Below, in pieces: positions 8,015-14,798 of a stretch of DNA of 64,000 nt. The translations under genes and the position numbers were made by a program. Numbering within the stretch: the stretch's first letter is position 1; every line of letters starts with the position of its first letter. Below the pieces are notes generated by a model. The model was not told where the DNA came from. It did no database searches and was given only the letters and a program-made list of their open reading frames with translations. The DNA is taken from positions 1 to 64,000 of the forward strand of contig NZ_FPAT01000004.1 of the NCBI RefSeq assembly GCF_900116555.1. The letters are read 5' to 3'. This DNA is from Actinopolyspora lacussalsi subsp. righensis. Lineage in GTDB: Bacteria; Actinomycetota; Actinomycetes; Mycobacteriales; Pseudonocardiaceae.

Positions 8015-8536
8015 TCACGAGGACCACCCCTCCCGAGCCCGCAGGGCGGCATCCAGCGCGTCCCGCAGCTGCCGAGCTTCGGCGACGGTGAACAGCGAGA
8101 CCGCGCCCCGCGCGGGCGCCAGCAGTGCCACGCCTTGAGCTGTGGGCTTGATCCGCACCACGGTCTGGCCGTGCCGCTGCTGGCGGCACGGGACGACTGA
8201 CCACTCCGACACGCCGTCCACAGCGGCCGAATTGTCGAGCTGGGCCAGCTCGTACAGCCAGGGCTCGTAGGAATTCGTCAGGCTCGGCGGGTAGGGATCA
8301 CTGGCAGCGAGCAGATACTCAGTACACACCCGGCAGTAGTGATGCCACCCGCCCAACACCCGCTCCGGCGGGTGCGGGGCCAACTCGACCACCTCGCCGC
8401 AGAAACACGCCACCCGTCCCCGGCCCGCCCGCGCGGAGTCGGCACGCTTGGAGAACGCGGTGGCATGAATCTCGCCCGACCCAACACCGGTCACGAACCG
8501 AGGCGGCGGCACGGGCGGCTCAACGAGTGTGGGCAT
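8015..8536 (-). CDS. Hypothetical protein with CxC/CxxC putative zinc site
   Basis: Unrecognised 173-residue protein. VACFCGEVVELAPHPP and HHYCRVCTEYLLA supply Cys and His pairs that could form a zinc ribbon near residues 40-80. The C-terminal half (TVVRIKPTAQGVALLAP, then LFTVAEARQLRDALDAAL) looks like a small alpha/beta domain ending in a helix. It starts 17 bases inside the upstream gene, and its TGA overlaps an in-frame GTG at 8018, the pattern of a tightly packed operon. Confidence 0.6.
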   Translation of the reverse strand: MPTLVEPPVPPPRFVTGVGSGEIHATAFSKRADSARAGRGRVACFCGEVVELAPHPPERVLGGWHHYCRVCTEYLLAASDPYPPSLTNSYEPWLYELAQLDNSAAVDGVSEWSVVPCRQQRHGQTVVRIKPTAQGVALLAPARGAVSLFTVAEARQLRDALDAALRAREGWSS

Positions 8537-8801
8537 GGCGCACCACCCGCCCCCGCCGACCCGACCCCGCCATCGCCCAACAGCACTGCGCACACAGCTC
8601 CGGGTCGGCCTCCGGCTCGCCCAGCGGCGTGACCTCACCCAACCCCAGATAAACCTGGCACAGACTCAGCACCCACGAGGCCGTGTACTCACCCGGGTGA
8701 TACTCGATCGCATGCAACCGAGGCAGCTGGCCAGACCGGTGATCGGCCTCCGTCGCGGCCAACACCACACACACCAGGCCGCGCGGAAACAACGAACCCA
8801 C
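8520..8801 (-). CDS. Hypothetical 93-residue protein
   Basis: Unrecognised first gene of the small minus-strand cluster. Third codon positions are GC-rich throughout. Notable stretches are YHPGEYTASWVLSLCQVYLG and a C-terminal CAQCCWAMAG; the cysteines could bind metal. The GTG start at 8801 has only a weak ribosome site. It overlaps the next gene by 17 bases. The cluster faces away from the XRE gene at 9316, so the intervening region may be a shared divergent promoter. Confidence 0.55.
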   Translation of the reverse strand: MGSLFPRGLVCVVLAATEADHRSGQLPRLHAIEYHPGEYTASWVLSLCQVYLGLGEVTPLGEPEADPELCAQCCWAMAGSGRRGRVVRHAHTR

Positions 8802-9190
8802 CTCACACCACCCCCAACAAGAGGTCGAGGTGCGAAGGTTCCAGACGCGCAGACACGCATCTCACCACAAGCGATAGCATCAACAACGCTCCACATCAGT
8901 AGTAAACGGCTGACGGAGCCACCCCCGCGTGATGCTTGCCGGCGTACGCGGGAAGGGCTACTCGTCCGGTGGTCGCCACCGGACGAGTGGTCAGAAACGC
9001 AGCGGCACTCGTAATACGTCGGTGTCGAAAGCTTCGCTCGTCATCGGACGATGCGTGATAGCTCCGAGTCGTCGTGTCATTCCTCTACTCCGCAGCTCGA
9101 CGGTTCGTCGCCCCTAGGACAGTGGGGCTTCTTGCGGGTTGGTTCGCACGGTTGTGTCCACAGTGTTGCGATGTATGACACTATGCATGT
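8802..9190. other. Divergent intergenic region
   Basis: No convincing ORF. It is AT-richer than its surroundings, especially after 9150, and should hold the promoters for the leftward small-gene cluster and the rightward XRE gene. Confidence 0.4.
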
Positions 9191-9257
9191 GGGATTCCCA
9201 TTGATGCAACTGGTTCGTGCAAGAAAATTCGATGCTTTACCCAATAGTGGGAATCCC
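9191..9257. promoter_or_regulatory. Operator-like pair of GGGAWTCCC palindromes
   Basis: GGGATTCCCA (9191-9200) and TGGGAATCCC (9248-9257) are exact reverse complements, each nearly self-palindromic, with centres about 57 bases apart, just upstream of the XRE gene. Such a pair could be bound by a dimeric regulator that loops DNA. The nearby TATGACACTATG is a plausible -10 region. Role inferred. Confidence 0.4.
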
Positions 9258-9315
9258 GTCAGCGGTATTTCTCATAGACTGCGTGACATAGGTGAGGCGG
9301 ACCACGGAGGTAACC

Positions 9316-10188
9316 ATGTCTGGACAGGACGGAACGGAACGCATCAGTCCCACAGTGCGCCTGCGCAAGGTGACCAGGCGGATTCGCCAGTGGCGCAGCG
9401 AAGCGGGACTTCCCTTGGAGGAGGTCGCACCTCGGCTCGGCTGGTCGAAGAGCAAACTGGGTCGCTACGAAACCGGGGACACACCCATCGGTCCCGCCGA
9501 AGTCATGGCGATCGCCACCGTGTTCGGCATTCCCGAAGAAGAGCGGGAACACTACGTCGGACTCGCCTTCCAAGCACGGCAGAAGGGCTGGTGGCAGCGA
9601 TACGGTGCGAACACGCTCGCCAGCAACTTCGCGGAGTACGTCGGTCTCGAATCCGAAGCAGGCCACGTGCGGGAGTTCGCCTCAGATCTGATCCCCGGAC
9701 TACTGCAGACCGAGAACTACGCCACGGATCTGATGAACGCCTGGATTCCCCAGGCCAGTCCGAACGTCACACGTGAACGAGCGGATCTACGGAGGCAGCG
9801 ACAGCAACGACTCCACGACGAGCAACCGGTCCAGCTCAGCACAGTGATCCACGAGTCCGGTCTGCGCCAGTTGGTCGGCGGTGCCGACGTGATGCGGGAA
9901 CAGCTGGAACATCTCGTCACGATGAGCGAGCTGCCGCACGTCACGCTGCAAGTGCTGCCGTTCGATGCCGGTGCGGTACCCGCGCTCGGCGCGCCGTTCA
10001 TCATCCTCTCGTTCCCCGACCAGGAAGACCCCGATGTGCCATACACGGATTACCTGACCGGCTGCGTCTACATCGAGGACGAGGACGAAGTCGAGTCGTA
10101 TAACCTGAACTACAGCGCTCTTGAACAAGCGGCGCTGACCCCAGCAGACTCGGCAGAGTTCATCACCAAGCTTGCCGGGGAGCTATGA
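9316..10188 (+). CDS. XRE-family regulator with DUF5753 (WhiJ-like)
   Basis: A 290-residue protein with an N-terminal Xre helix-turn-helix (about residues 18-75; RLGWSKSKLGRYETG is the recognition region) and a C-terminal DUF5753 domain from about residue 100. This layout is that of Streptomyces WhiJ and its many paralogues, normally paired with a small DUF397 (BldB-like) partner, as here. ATG at 9316 follows GGAGG by five bases. The stop overlaps an in-frame ATG of the partner gene. The likely role is a developmental or stress switch that represses its own promoter region. Confidence 0.9.
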   Translation: MSGQDGTERISPTVRLRKVTRRIRQWRSEAGLPLEEVAPRLGWSKSKLGRYETGDTPIGPAEVMAIATVFGIPEEEREHYVGLAFQARQKGWWQRYGANTLASNFAEYVGLESEAGHVREFASDLIPGLLQTENYATDLMNAWIPQASPNVTRERADLRRQRQQRLHDEQPVQLSTVIHESGLRQLVGGADVMREQLEHLVTMSELPHVTLQVLPFDAGAVPALGAPFIILSFPDQEDPDVPYTDYLTGCVYIEDEDEVESYNLNYSALEQAALTPADSAEFITKLAGEL

Positions 10189-10205
10189 ATGCGAGGAGTA
10201 CCCAC

Positions 10206-10415
10206 ATGACCGCCCCAGACTTCAGTCAGGCTCGCTGGCACAAAAGCAGCCGCAGCAACGGCGGCGGTGCAGCTTGCGTCATGGTGGCGCACGTGCCCAC
10301 CGCCACCGGTGTCGCCGACAGCAAACTCGGCGAAAACAGTCCCGTCCTGCCGTTCAGCAGCACCGCGTGGACCTCGTTCGTCGACGCGATCAAAAGCGAC
10401 CGCCTCGACGGCTGA
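10206..10415 (+). CDS. DUF397 small protein (BldB-like partner)
   Basis: A 69-residue DUF397 protein. Family marks are WHKSSRSNGGGAACVMVA at the N-terminus and the later VADSKLGENSPVLPFSSTAW. Members act with their adjacent WhiJ-like regulator, a few also being described as antitoxin-like. ATG at 10206 lies seven bases after GAGGAG; an upstream ATG at 10185 that overlaps the regulator stop (ATGA) would add seven residues. A clear terminator follows. Confidence 0.9.
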   Translation: MTAPDFSQARWHKSSRSNGGGAACVMVAHVPTATGVADSKLGENSPVLPFSSTAWTSFVDAIKSDRLDG

Positions 10416-10427
10416 ACCGGTTTCGTG

Positions 10428-10459
10428 AAGTCCCGCTCGGTGTGCCGGGCGGGACTTTT
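10428..10459 (+). terminator. Intrinsic terminator after the XRE/DUF397 pair
   Basis: AAGTCCCGC (10428-10436) pairs with GCGGGACTT (10449-10457), followed by TTTTCGCG. Nine-base perfect stem with a short T-run in the plus direction. Confidence 0.75.
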
Positions 10460-10644
10460 CGCGCCTACGGCCACGATGGCTGGTCGTGGTGTGCGGGGAT
10501 CGGGACGTTCGGTTGCCGACGCTACGATGACTCCTAACCGGAACCGGTCGAGAAGTACTGACCCCACATTCGAGGTGAGGTCTCCCAATGTCGCGGTGGC
10601 GCGAAAACGTGCAACGGCGGTCATAACATCGCAGGTCGCAGAGG
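10460..10644 (+). promoter_or_regulatory. Putative CRISPR leader
   Basis: Non-coding stretch before the first repeat. The repeat orientation (ending in ACCG, as in other type I-E arrays) and the degenerate last repeat at the far end place the leader here. The part next to the array is somewhat richer in A (GCGAAAACGTGCAACGG, CATAACATCG). Confidence 0.45.
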
Positions 10645-11336
10645 GTGCTCTCCACGGGCGTGGAGGTGGACCGCAGCCTACCTACCACCTGAGTCCTGGA
10701 TGCTTGTGCTCTCCACGGGCGTGGAGGTGGGCCGTTGCGGCGGCTGATCGAGGCGGCCGACCGGGTGTGCTCTCCACGGGCGTGGAGGTGGGCCGACCGA
10801 GGCGTACCGCCCGGACAAGTTCTTCAGGTGCTCTCCACGGGCGTGGAGGTGGGCCGACCCGGCCCGAACTCGTCCACGGCTTGCCCTTGTGCTCTCCACA
10901 GGCGTGGAGGTGGACCGCCCAACGAGGTGTGGCCGATCGAACCCCGCACGTGCTCTCCACAGGCGTGGAGGTGGACCGACCCGTTACCACCCGTCCGACG
11001 TAGACCGCGCGTGCTCTCCACGGGCGTGGAGGTGGACCGGCGCGGCGACGGGAGGTCACGGCATGACACGCGAGGAATGCATCGAGGCGGCGGGCCGCAT
11101 CCTTGCCCGCGCCCGCGCCCGCAGGGACTCACTGCCGATCGAGGAGGCATACTACCCCGGCGGGCCGTCCCGAGAGTCCATCCGCGCCCAGATCATCCGT
11201 CAGCGCTACGAAGCAGAGGAGGTCGCAGCACGACCAGCACAGTAAGTGCTCTCCACGGGCGTGGAGGTGGGCCCATCGATGTCGTCCTGGGTGTTGACCT
11301 GCGCGTCGTGCTATCCACACACGTGGAGGTGAACCG
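10645..11336 (+). CRISPR. Type I-E-like CRISPR array, nine 29-bp repeats, interrupted
   Basis: Repeats begin at 10645, 10706, 10767, 10828, 10889, 10950 and 11011 with exact 61-base period and 32-base spacers, then at 11246 and 11308. Each repeat starts GTGCTCTCCAC and contains the palindrome CTCCAC/GTGGAG; a few vary (CACGGGCG or CACAGGCG, ending GGACCG or GGGCCG). Repeat 9 is degenerate (CTATCCACACACG), marking the trailer end. Between repeats 7 and 8 lie 206 bases instead of 32, holding a small ORF. No cas gene is found anywhere in this window, so the array depends on cas genes elsewhere or is a relic. Confidence 0.95.
11063..11245 (+). CDS. 60-residue ORF inside the CRISPR array
   Basis: Small ORF between repeats 7 and 8. 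The ATG follows GGGAGG by eight bases and the TAA ends exactly one base before repeat 8. The product is helical and charged (REECIEAAGRILARARAR, then a Pro/Gly turn AYYPGGPS, then ESIRAQIIRQRYEAEEVAA), a size and style seen in actinophage and plasmid proteins. It is not a recognised Cas or anti-CRISPR protein. It may be captured foreign DNA that kept a complete reading frame, or it may be untranslated. Confidence 0.5.
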   Translation: MTREECIEAAGRILARARARRDSLPIEEAYYPGGPSRESIRAQIIRQRYEAEEVAARPAQ

Positions 11337-11424
11337 CCACGCGGACCGGTAGCTCACCGCGTCCGGGGCGGGCAACCGACGGAACGCACCGGACCGATGC
11401 GTGCGGCGGGGCCGCTCGACGTGA

Positions 11425-11811
11425 TCAGGAGCGGTACCGCTCGACGTAGCGCTGCCACGACTCGGCGTCATTCTCGGCCTGACGCTCGGCGCGCTTCTCC
11501 CGTCCGGTCCCGAGCGGGTAGCCGTGCTTGACGAGCCGGGTCTCGCTGCTCTCCACCATGGACGAGGTGGAGTACAGCAGCGACATGAGCAGCCCGCCGA
11601 CCACGCACATCGCGGTGATCCACAGCGGCCCGGGCAGCAGCAGCACGAGCAGTCCGGGCGAGACCTGCACGAACACCCGGGCGATGTGCCGCAGCGCCCA
11701 GGTCCGGCAGGTGACGTCGTGCAGCACCCACTCCCGGTAGCGCTCGGGTAGGCGTCCACCGTAGACGTACCAGAGCCACAGCACCGGGTTCGGACGGTTC
11801 CCACCGCTCAT
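11425..11811 (-). CDS. DUF5313 family membrane protein
   Basis: A 128-residue membrane protein of a family seen in mycobacteria and relatives. It opens with RPNPVLWLWYVYGGRLPERY and continues into EWVLHDVTCRTWALRHIAR. Two adjacent hydrophobic helices follow (VFVQVSPGLLVLLLPGPLW and ITAMCVVGGLLMSLLY), then a charged C-terminus rich in Arg and Glu. ATG at 11811 lies shortly after GAGGGA. Function unknown. Confidence 0.75.
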   Translation of the reverse strand: MSGGNRPNPVLWLWYVYGGRLPERYREWVLHDVTCRTWALRHIARVFVQVSPGLLVLLLPGPLWITAMCVVGGLLMSLLYSTSSMVESSETRLVKHGYPLGTGREKRAERQAENDAESWQRYVERYRS

Positions 11812-11944
11812 CGTGATCCCTCGCTCCCCGCACAGCCGTCCGGACGAACCATCCCCCGCACCGACAGCATCCCACCCCGCCGCGGACCACCCTCGAATCA
11901 ACCGAGGAACCGACGGGCGGGCACACAGACCCCGGGCAACGCCC

Positions 11945-12427
11945 TCACTCGAAGTCGGGCGGCAGGCGTTCCTCCCAGCGCCGCCCCTGCGGGTACAGCG
12001 TGATCTCGCGGGTCTCGTCGGCGCGGCGCTCGATGCGCACCAGCAGGTTGTCCTCGGCCAGCCGCTCGGCGAAACCGCCACCCCACTCGACCACCACGGC
12101 GGCCTCGGTCAGCTCGGTGTCCAGATCCAGGTCGTCGAGCTCGGCCAGCGAGGTGAGCCGGTAGGCGTCCACGTGCACCAGCGCCGGACGCCGCCAGTCC
12201 GAGGCGTAGTGCTCCCGCGCCAGCACGAAGGTGGGCGAGGTGACCCGGCCACTCACCCCCATCCCCTGGGCGATGCCGCGCGTGAGCGCGGTCTTGCCCG
12301 CCCCGAGCGGACCGTCCAACAGCACCAGGTCCCCGGCGCCGAGCACGGCACCGAGCGCGGCGCCGAAGCGATACGTGTCGTCCACGGTCGCCAGCTCGTA
12401 GGTCCAGCTCACCACATCGGAACTCAA
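11945..12427 (-). CDS. tsaE: tRNA threonylcarbamoyladenosine biosynthesis ATPase TsaE
   Basis: A 160-residue P-loop ATPase of the t6A modification complex, which acts with TsaB and TsaD on tRNAs that read ANN codons. The Walker A motif GPLGAGKT is at residues 39-46, followed by the switch region TSPTFVLAREH and the conserved HVDAYRL. It starts at TTG, which overlaps the upstream hydrolase stop as TTGA, so it is last in the alr, hydrolase, tsaE run. TsaB and TsaD are not in the window. Confidence 0.93.
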   Translation of the reverse strand: MSSDVVSWTYELATVDDTYRFGAALGAVLGAGDLVLLDGPLGAGKTALTRGIAQGMGVSGRVTSPTFVLAREHYASDWRRPALVHVDAYRLTSLAELDDLDLDTELTEAAVVVEWGGGFAERLAEDNLLVRIERRADETREITLYPQGRRWEERLPPDFE

Positions 12428-13536
12428 CTGCCGCTCACCTTCTCCGCGGTCCCCTCGGCCCGCTCGTCCCGTGCCACTCGCCGAACCAGCTCGCTCAACC
12501 GCTCCGTCACCGGTTCGGCCCGTTCCAGAATCGCCATGTGACCGGCCCCCTCCAGCCGCACGAGCTCGGCGTCGGACAGTCGCGCCGCGATCGTCTCCGA
12601 GTGCGAGAACGGGATGAGCCGGTCAGCGTCACCGCCCATGACCAGCACCTCGGAGTGCCGCAGCCCCGCCAGCGCCGCCGTGCGGTCGTGCGAACCGAGG
12701 GTGTCCAGGAAGTCGGTCACGGTCTCCACCGTGGTGGAGGCGATCATGTCGTCGGTGAGGTCGACCAGCGCGGTGTCGACGTCACGATCGCCGAAGGCCA
12801 GGCGGCGGACCGCGTTCCAGGCCACGTGCGAACCGCTCCGGCGGGCGCTTTCCACCAGGCTGGGCTGCCACTGGGCCAGCACTCCCATAGTCCTGGTCAG
12901 CGGGTTGTTCTTCGACAACCACGGCTTCGGCAGCCCCCGCGCGCCCACTTGCCCGGCCGAGGTGGACAGCAGCGCCACCCCGGCGATCCGCTCGCGGAAG
13001 AGTTCGGGCCGCTGCTCGGCCAGCGCCATGATGGCCATACCCCCCATGGAGTGCCCGGCCAGCACCACCGGCCCGCGCCGCGCGGTCGCCCGCAGCACCG
13101 CGTCCAGATCCCTGCCCAGCTGCTCGATGGTGCAGTTGGCGCGCCTGGAGTGGCCGGAGCGCCCGTGGCTGCGCTGGTCGTAGAGCACCAGCCGCACGTT
13201 CGGGTCGGACAGCCGCGGCAGGTCCCTGCGCTGGAAGTGCCAGCACCGCGAGTCCAGCGAGTAGCCGTGCACGAGCACCACGGTCAGCTCGGCCTCCCCG
13301 CCGTCGGCGGGACGCACCTCCTGCACCGCCAGCGGCACTCCGTCGTCGGCGGCGACGGTGGACCCGCGGTCGGGTTCGAGCCTGCCCAGCGCCTCGCCCT
13401 GGTAGGGGTCGTCCTCGGCGCCGTTCCTGCGCTGCACGGCGATCCGCGAGCTGTACGAGGCGAGGCTCACGGCGGTGCCGGTCACCACGGCACCCACCAT
13501 CCCGGCGGACCAGGCGAGCGCGTGCCACGGCTTCAT
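12424..13536 (-). CDS. Alpha/beta hydrolase, membrane-anchored
   Basis: A 370-residue hydrolase-fold protein. An N-terminal hydrophobic segment (residues 6-28) is probably a membrane anchor or signal. The oxyanion HGY is at 90-92, the nucleophile elbow GHSMGG at 161-166 with an intact serine, the acid in MGGDADRLIPF, and the catalytic histidine in GAGHMAILE. Both flanking genes overlap it by four bases (ATGA and TTGA), so it is co-translated with alr and tsaE. The substrate is unknown; a lipid or ester linked to the envelope is a guess. Confidence 0.85.
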   Translation of the reverse strand: MKPWHALAWSAGMVGAVVTGTAVSLASYSSRIAVQRRNGAEDDPYQGEALGRLEPDRGSTVAADDGVPLAVQEVRPADGGEAELTVVLVHGYSLDSRCWHFQRRDLPRLSDPNVRLVLYDQRSHGRSGHSRRANCTIEQLGRDLDAVLRATARRGPVVLAGHSMGGMAIMALAEQRPELFRERIAGVALLSTSAGQVGARGLPKPWLSKNNPLTRTMGVLAQWQPSLVESARRSGSHVAWNAVRRLAFGDRDVDTALVDLTDDMIASTTVETVTDFLDTLGSHDRTAALAGLRHSEVLVMGGDADRLIPFSHSETIAARLSDAELVRLEGAGHMAILERAEPVTERLSELVRRVARDERAEGTAEKVSGS

Positions 13537-14687
13537 AGCGTGTCCTCCGCAACCACGGTTCGGGTCACGCGCGGACGATACATACCGGTCACGATCTCGT
13601 AGTGGATGGTGCCGAGTTCCTCGGCCCACTCAGCTGCCGTGGGCTCGCCGCGATCGCCCGGCCCGAACAGCACCACCTCGTCCCCCTCGACGACCTGGTC
13701 GTCGTCGCAGCGGACCACGATCTGGTCCATGCACACCCGCCCCACCACGGGACGGCGCTTGCCGCCGAGCAGCACCGAGAACCGGTCGGACAGCGAACGC
13801 GGCACCCCGTCGGCGTAGCCGACCGGAACCAGCGCCAGGTTGGTGTCGGTGGGGGCCGTCCAGTTGTGACCATAGGAGACGCTCTCCCCAGCGGCGATCC
13901 GTTTGGTCAGCGCCACCGAGGAGCGGAAGGTCATCGCTGGGCGCAGCCCGTGCTCGCCCTGCCGCGGGACGGGGTCGAGCCCGTAGACCGCGATGCCGGG
14001 GCGAACCATGTCGAACCGCAGGTCGGGCCGGGTCAGCAGCGCGGCGGAGTTCGCCAGGTGGCGCAGCGGGCGCAGCCCGGCAGCCAGGGCCTGCTCGTGG
14101 GCGTGCCGGAACCGTTCGGCCTGCGTGTCGATCGAGGGATGGCCCGGTTCGTCGGCGCAGGCCAGGTGCGACCACACGGCGAACACCTCCACCGCGCCGC
14201 CGGCCTCGGCCTTGGCGGCCAGCGCCACCAGCCGTTCCCACGACTCGGCGGGCGCGCCGTTGCGGTGCAGCCCGGTGTCGATCTTGAGGTGGATCCGGGC
14301 GGTGTGCCCGGTGGATTCGGCGGCTGCCACGACGTCTCGCAGCCGCGTCTCGGAGGACACCGACAGGTCCACCCCCGCGCGCACCGCGCCCGCGACGTCG
14401 TCCCCGTGCTGGTACAGCCAGCACAGCAGCGGGGCGGAGATCCCCCGCTCCCGCAGTTCGAGCGCTTCCGGGATCGAGGCGACGCCCAGCCAGTCGGCCC
14501 CGGAACGCAGCGCTGCCTCGGCAACGGTCGAAGCACCGTGGCCGTAGCCGTCGGACTTGACCACGACCATGGTCCGCGCGCCGGACTCGCTCGCGTGTCC
14601 GGAGAGCACGGCCACGTTGTGCCGGATGGCCGCGAGATCGATGCGCAGATCGGCACGGCGCGCGGGACGTTCGTTCATCCTGCTCAT
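13533..14687 (-). CDS. alr: Alanine racemase
   Basis: A 384-residue fold-type III PLP enzyme that makes D-alanine for peptidoglycan. The PLP lysine is K44 in VVKSDGYGHG, with Ser-Asp-Gly replacing the commoner Ala-Asp-Ala. The second catalytic base, a tyrosine from the partner subunit, lies in SYGHNWT. RVCMDQIVV is also conserved. The start has two near methionines (MSRMNER); the first is used. The downstream hydrolase ATG overlaps its TGA. Confidence 0.95.
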   Translation of the reverse strand: MSRMNERPARRADLRIDLAAIRHNVAVLSGHASESGARTMVVVKSDGYGHGASTVAEAALRSGADWLGVASIPEALELRERGISAPLLCWLYQHGDDVAGAVRAGVDLSVSSETRLRDVVAAAESTGHTARIHLKIDTGLHRNGAPAESWERLVALAAKAEAGGAVEVFAVWSHLACADEPGHPSIDTQAERFRHAHEQALAAGLRPLRHLANSAALLTRPDLRFDMVRPGIAVYGLDPVPRQGEHGLRPAMTFRSSVALTKRIAAGESVSYGHNWTAPTDTNLALVPVGYADGVPRSLSDRFSVLLGGKRRPVVGRVCMDQIVVRCDDDQVVEGDEVVLFGPGDRGEPTAAEWAEELGTIHYEIVTGMYRPRVTRTVVAEDTL

Positions 14688-14727
14688 AATCGCACAATCC
14701 GTGAGCGTCCCCGCTCGGCTGCGGCAC

Positions 14728-14790
14728 TACTCGCTTCGCGGAACCTCGCGCACGGCTCTCGCTCCGGCGAGGCGCGACATCGGGTAGGTA
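14728..14790 (+). repeat. Dispersed palindromic element, truncated copy C
   Basis: Left half of the element at 2322-2498 in the same orientation: GGAACCTCGCGCACGGCT, then CTCGCTCCGGCGAGGC, then GACATCGGGTAGGTA, after which similarity stops at the loop. Lies between nnr and alr. Confidence 0.7.
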
Positions 14791-14798
14791 GGTTCGGT

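Noticed and set aside
10682-11352. ORFs through the CRISPR repeats on both strands
   Set aside because: Their translations repeat every 61 bases (for example STGVEVDRP), reflecting the array, not a gene. Only the ORF at 11063-11245 lies outside repeats.
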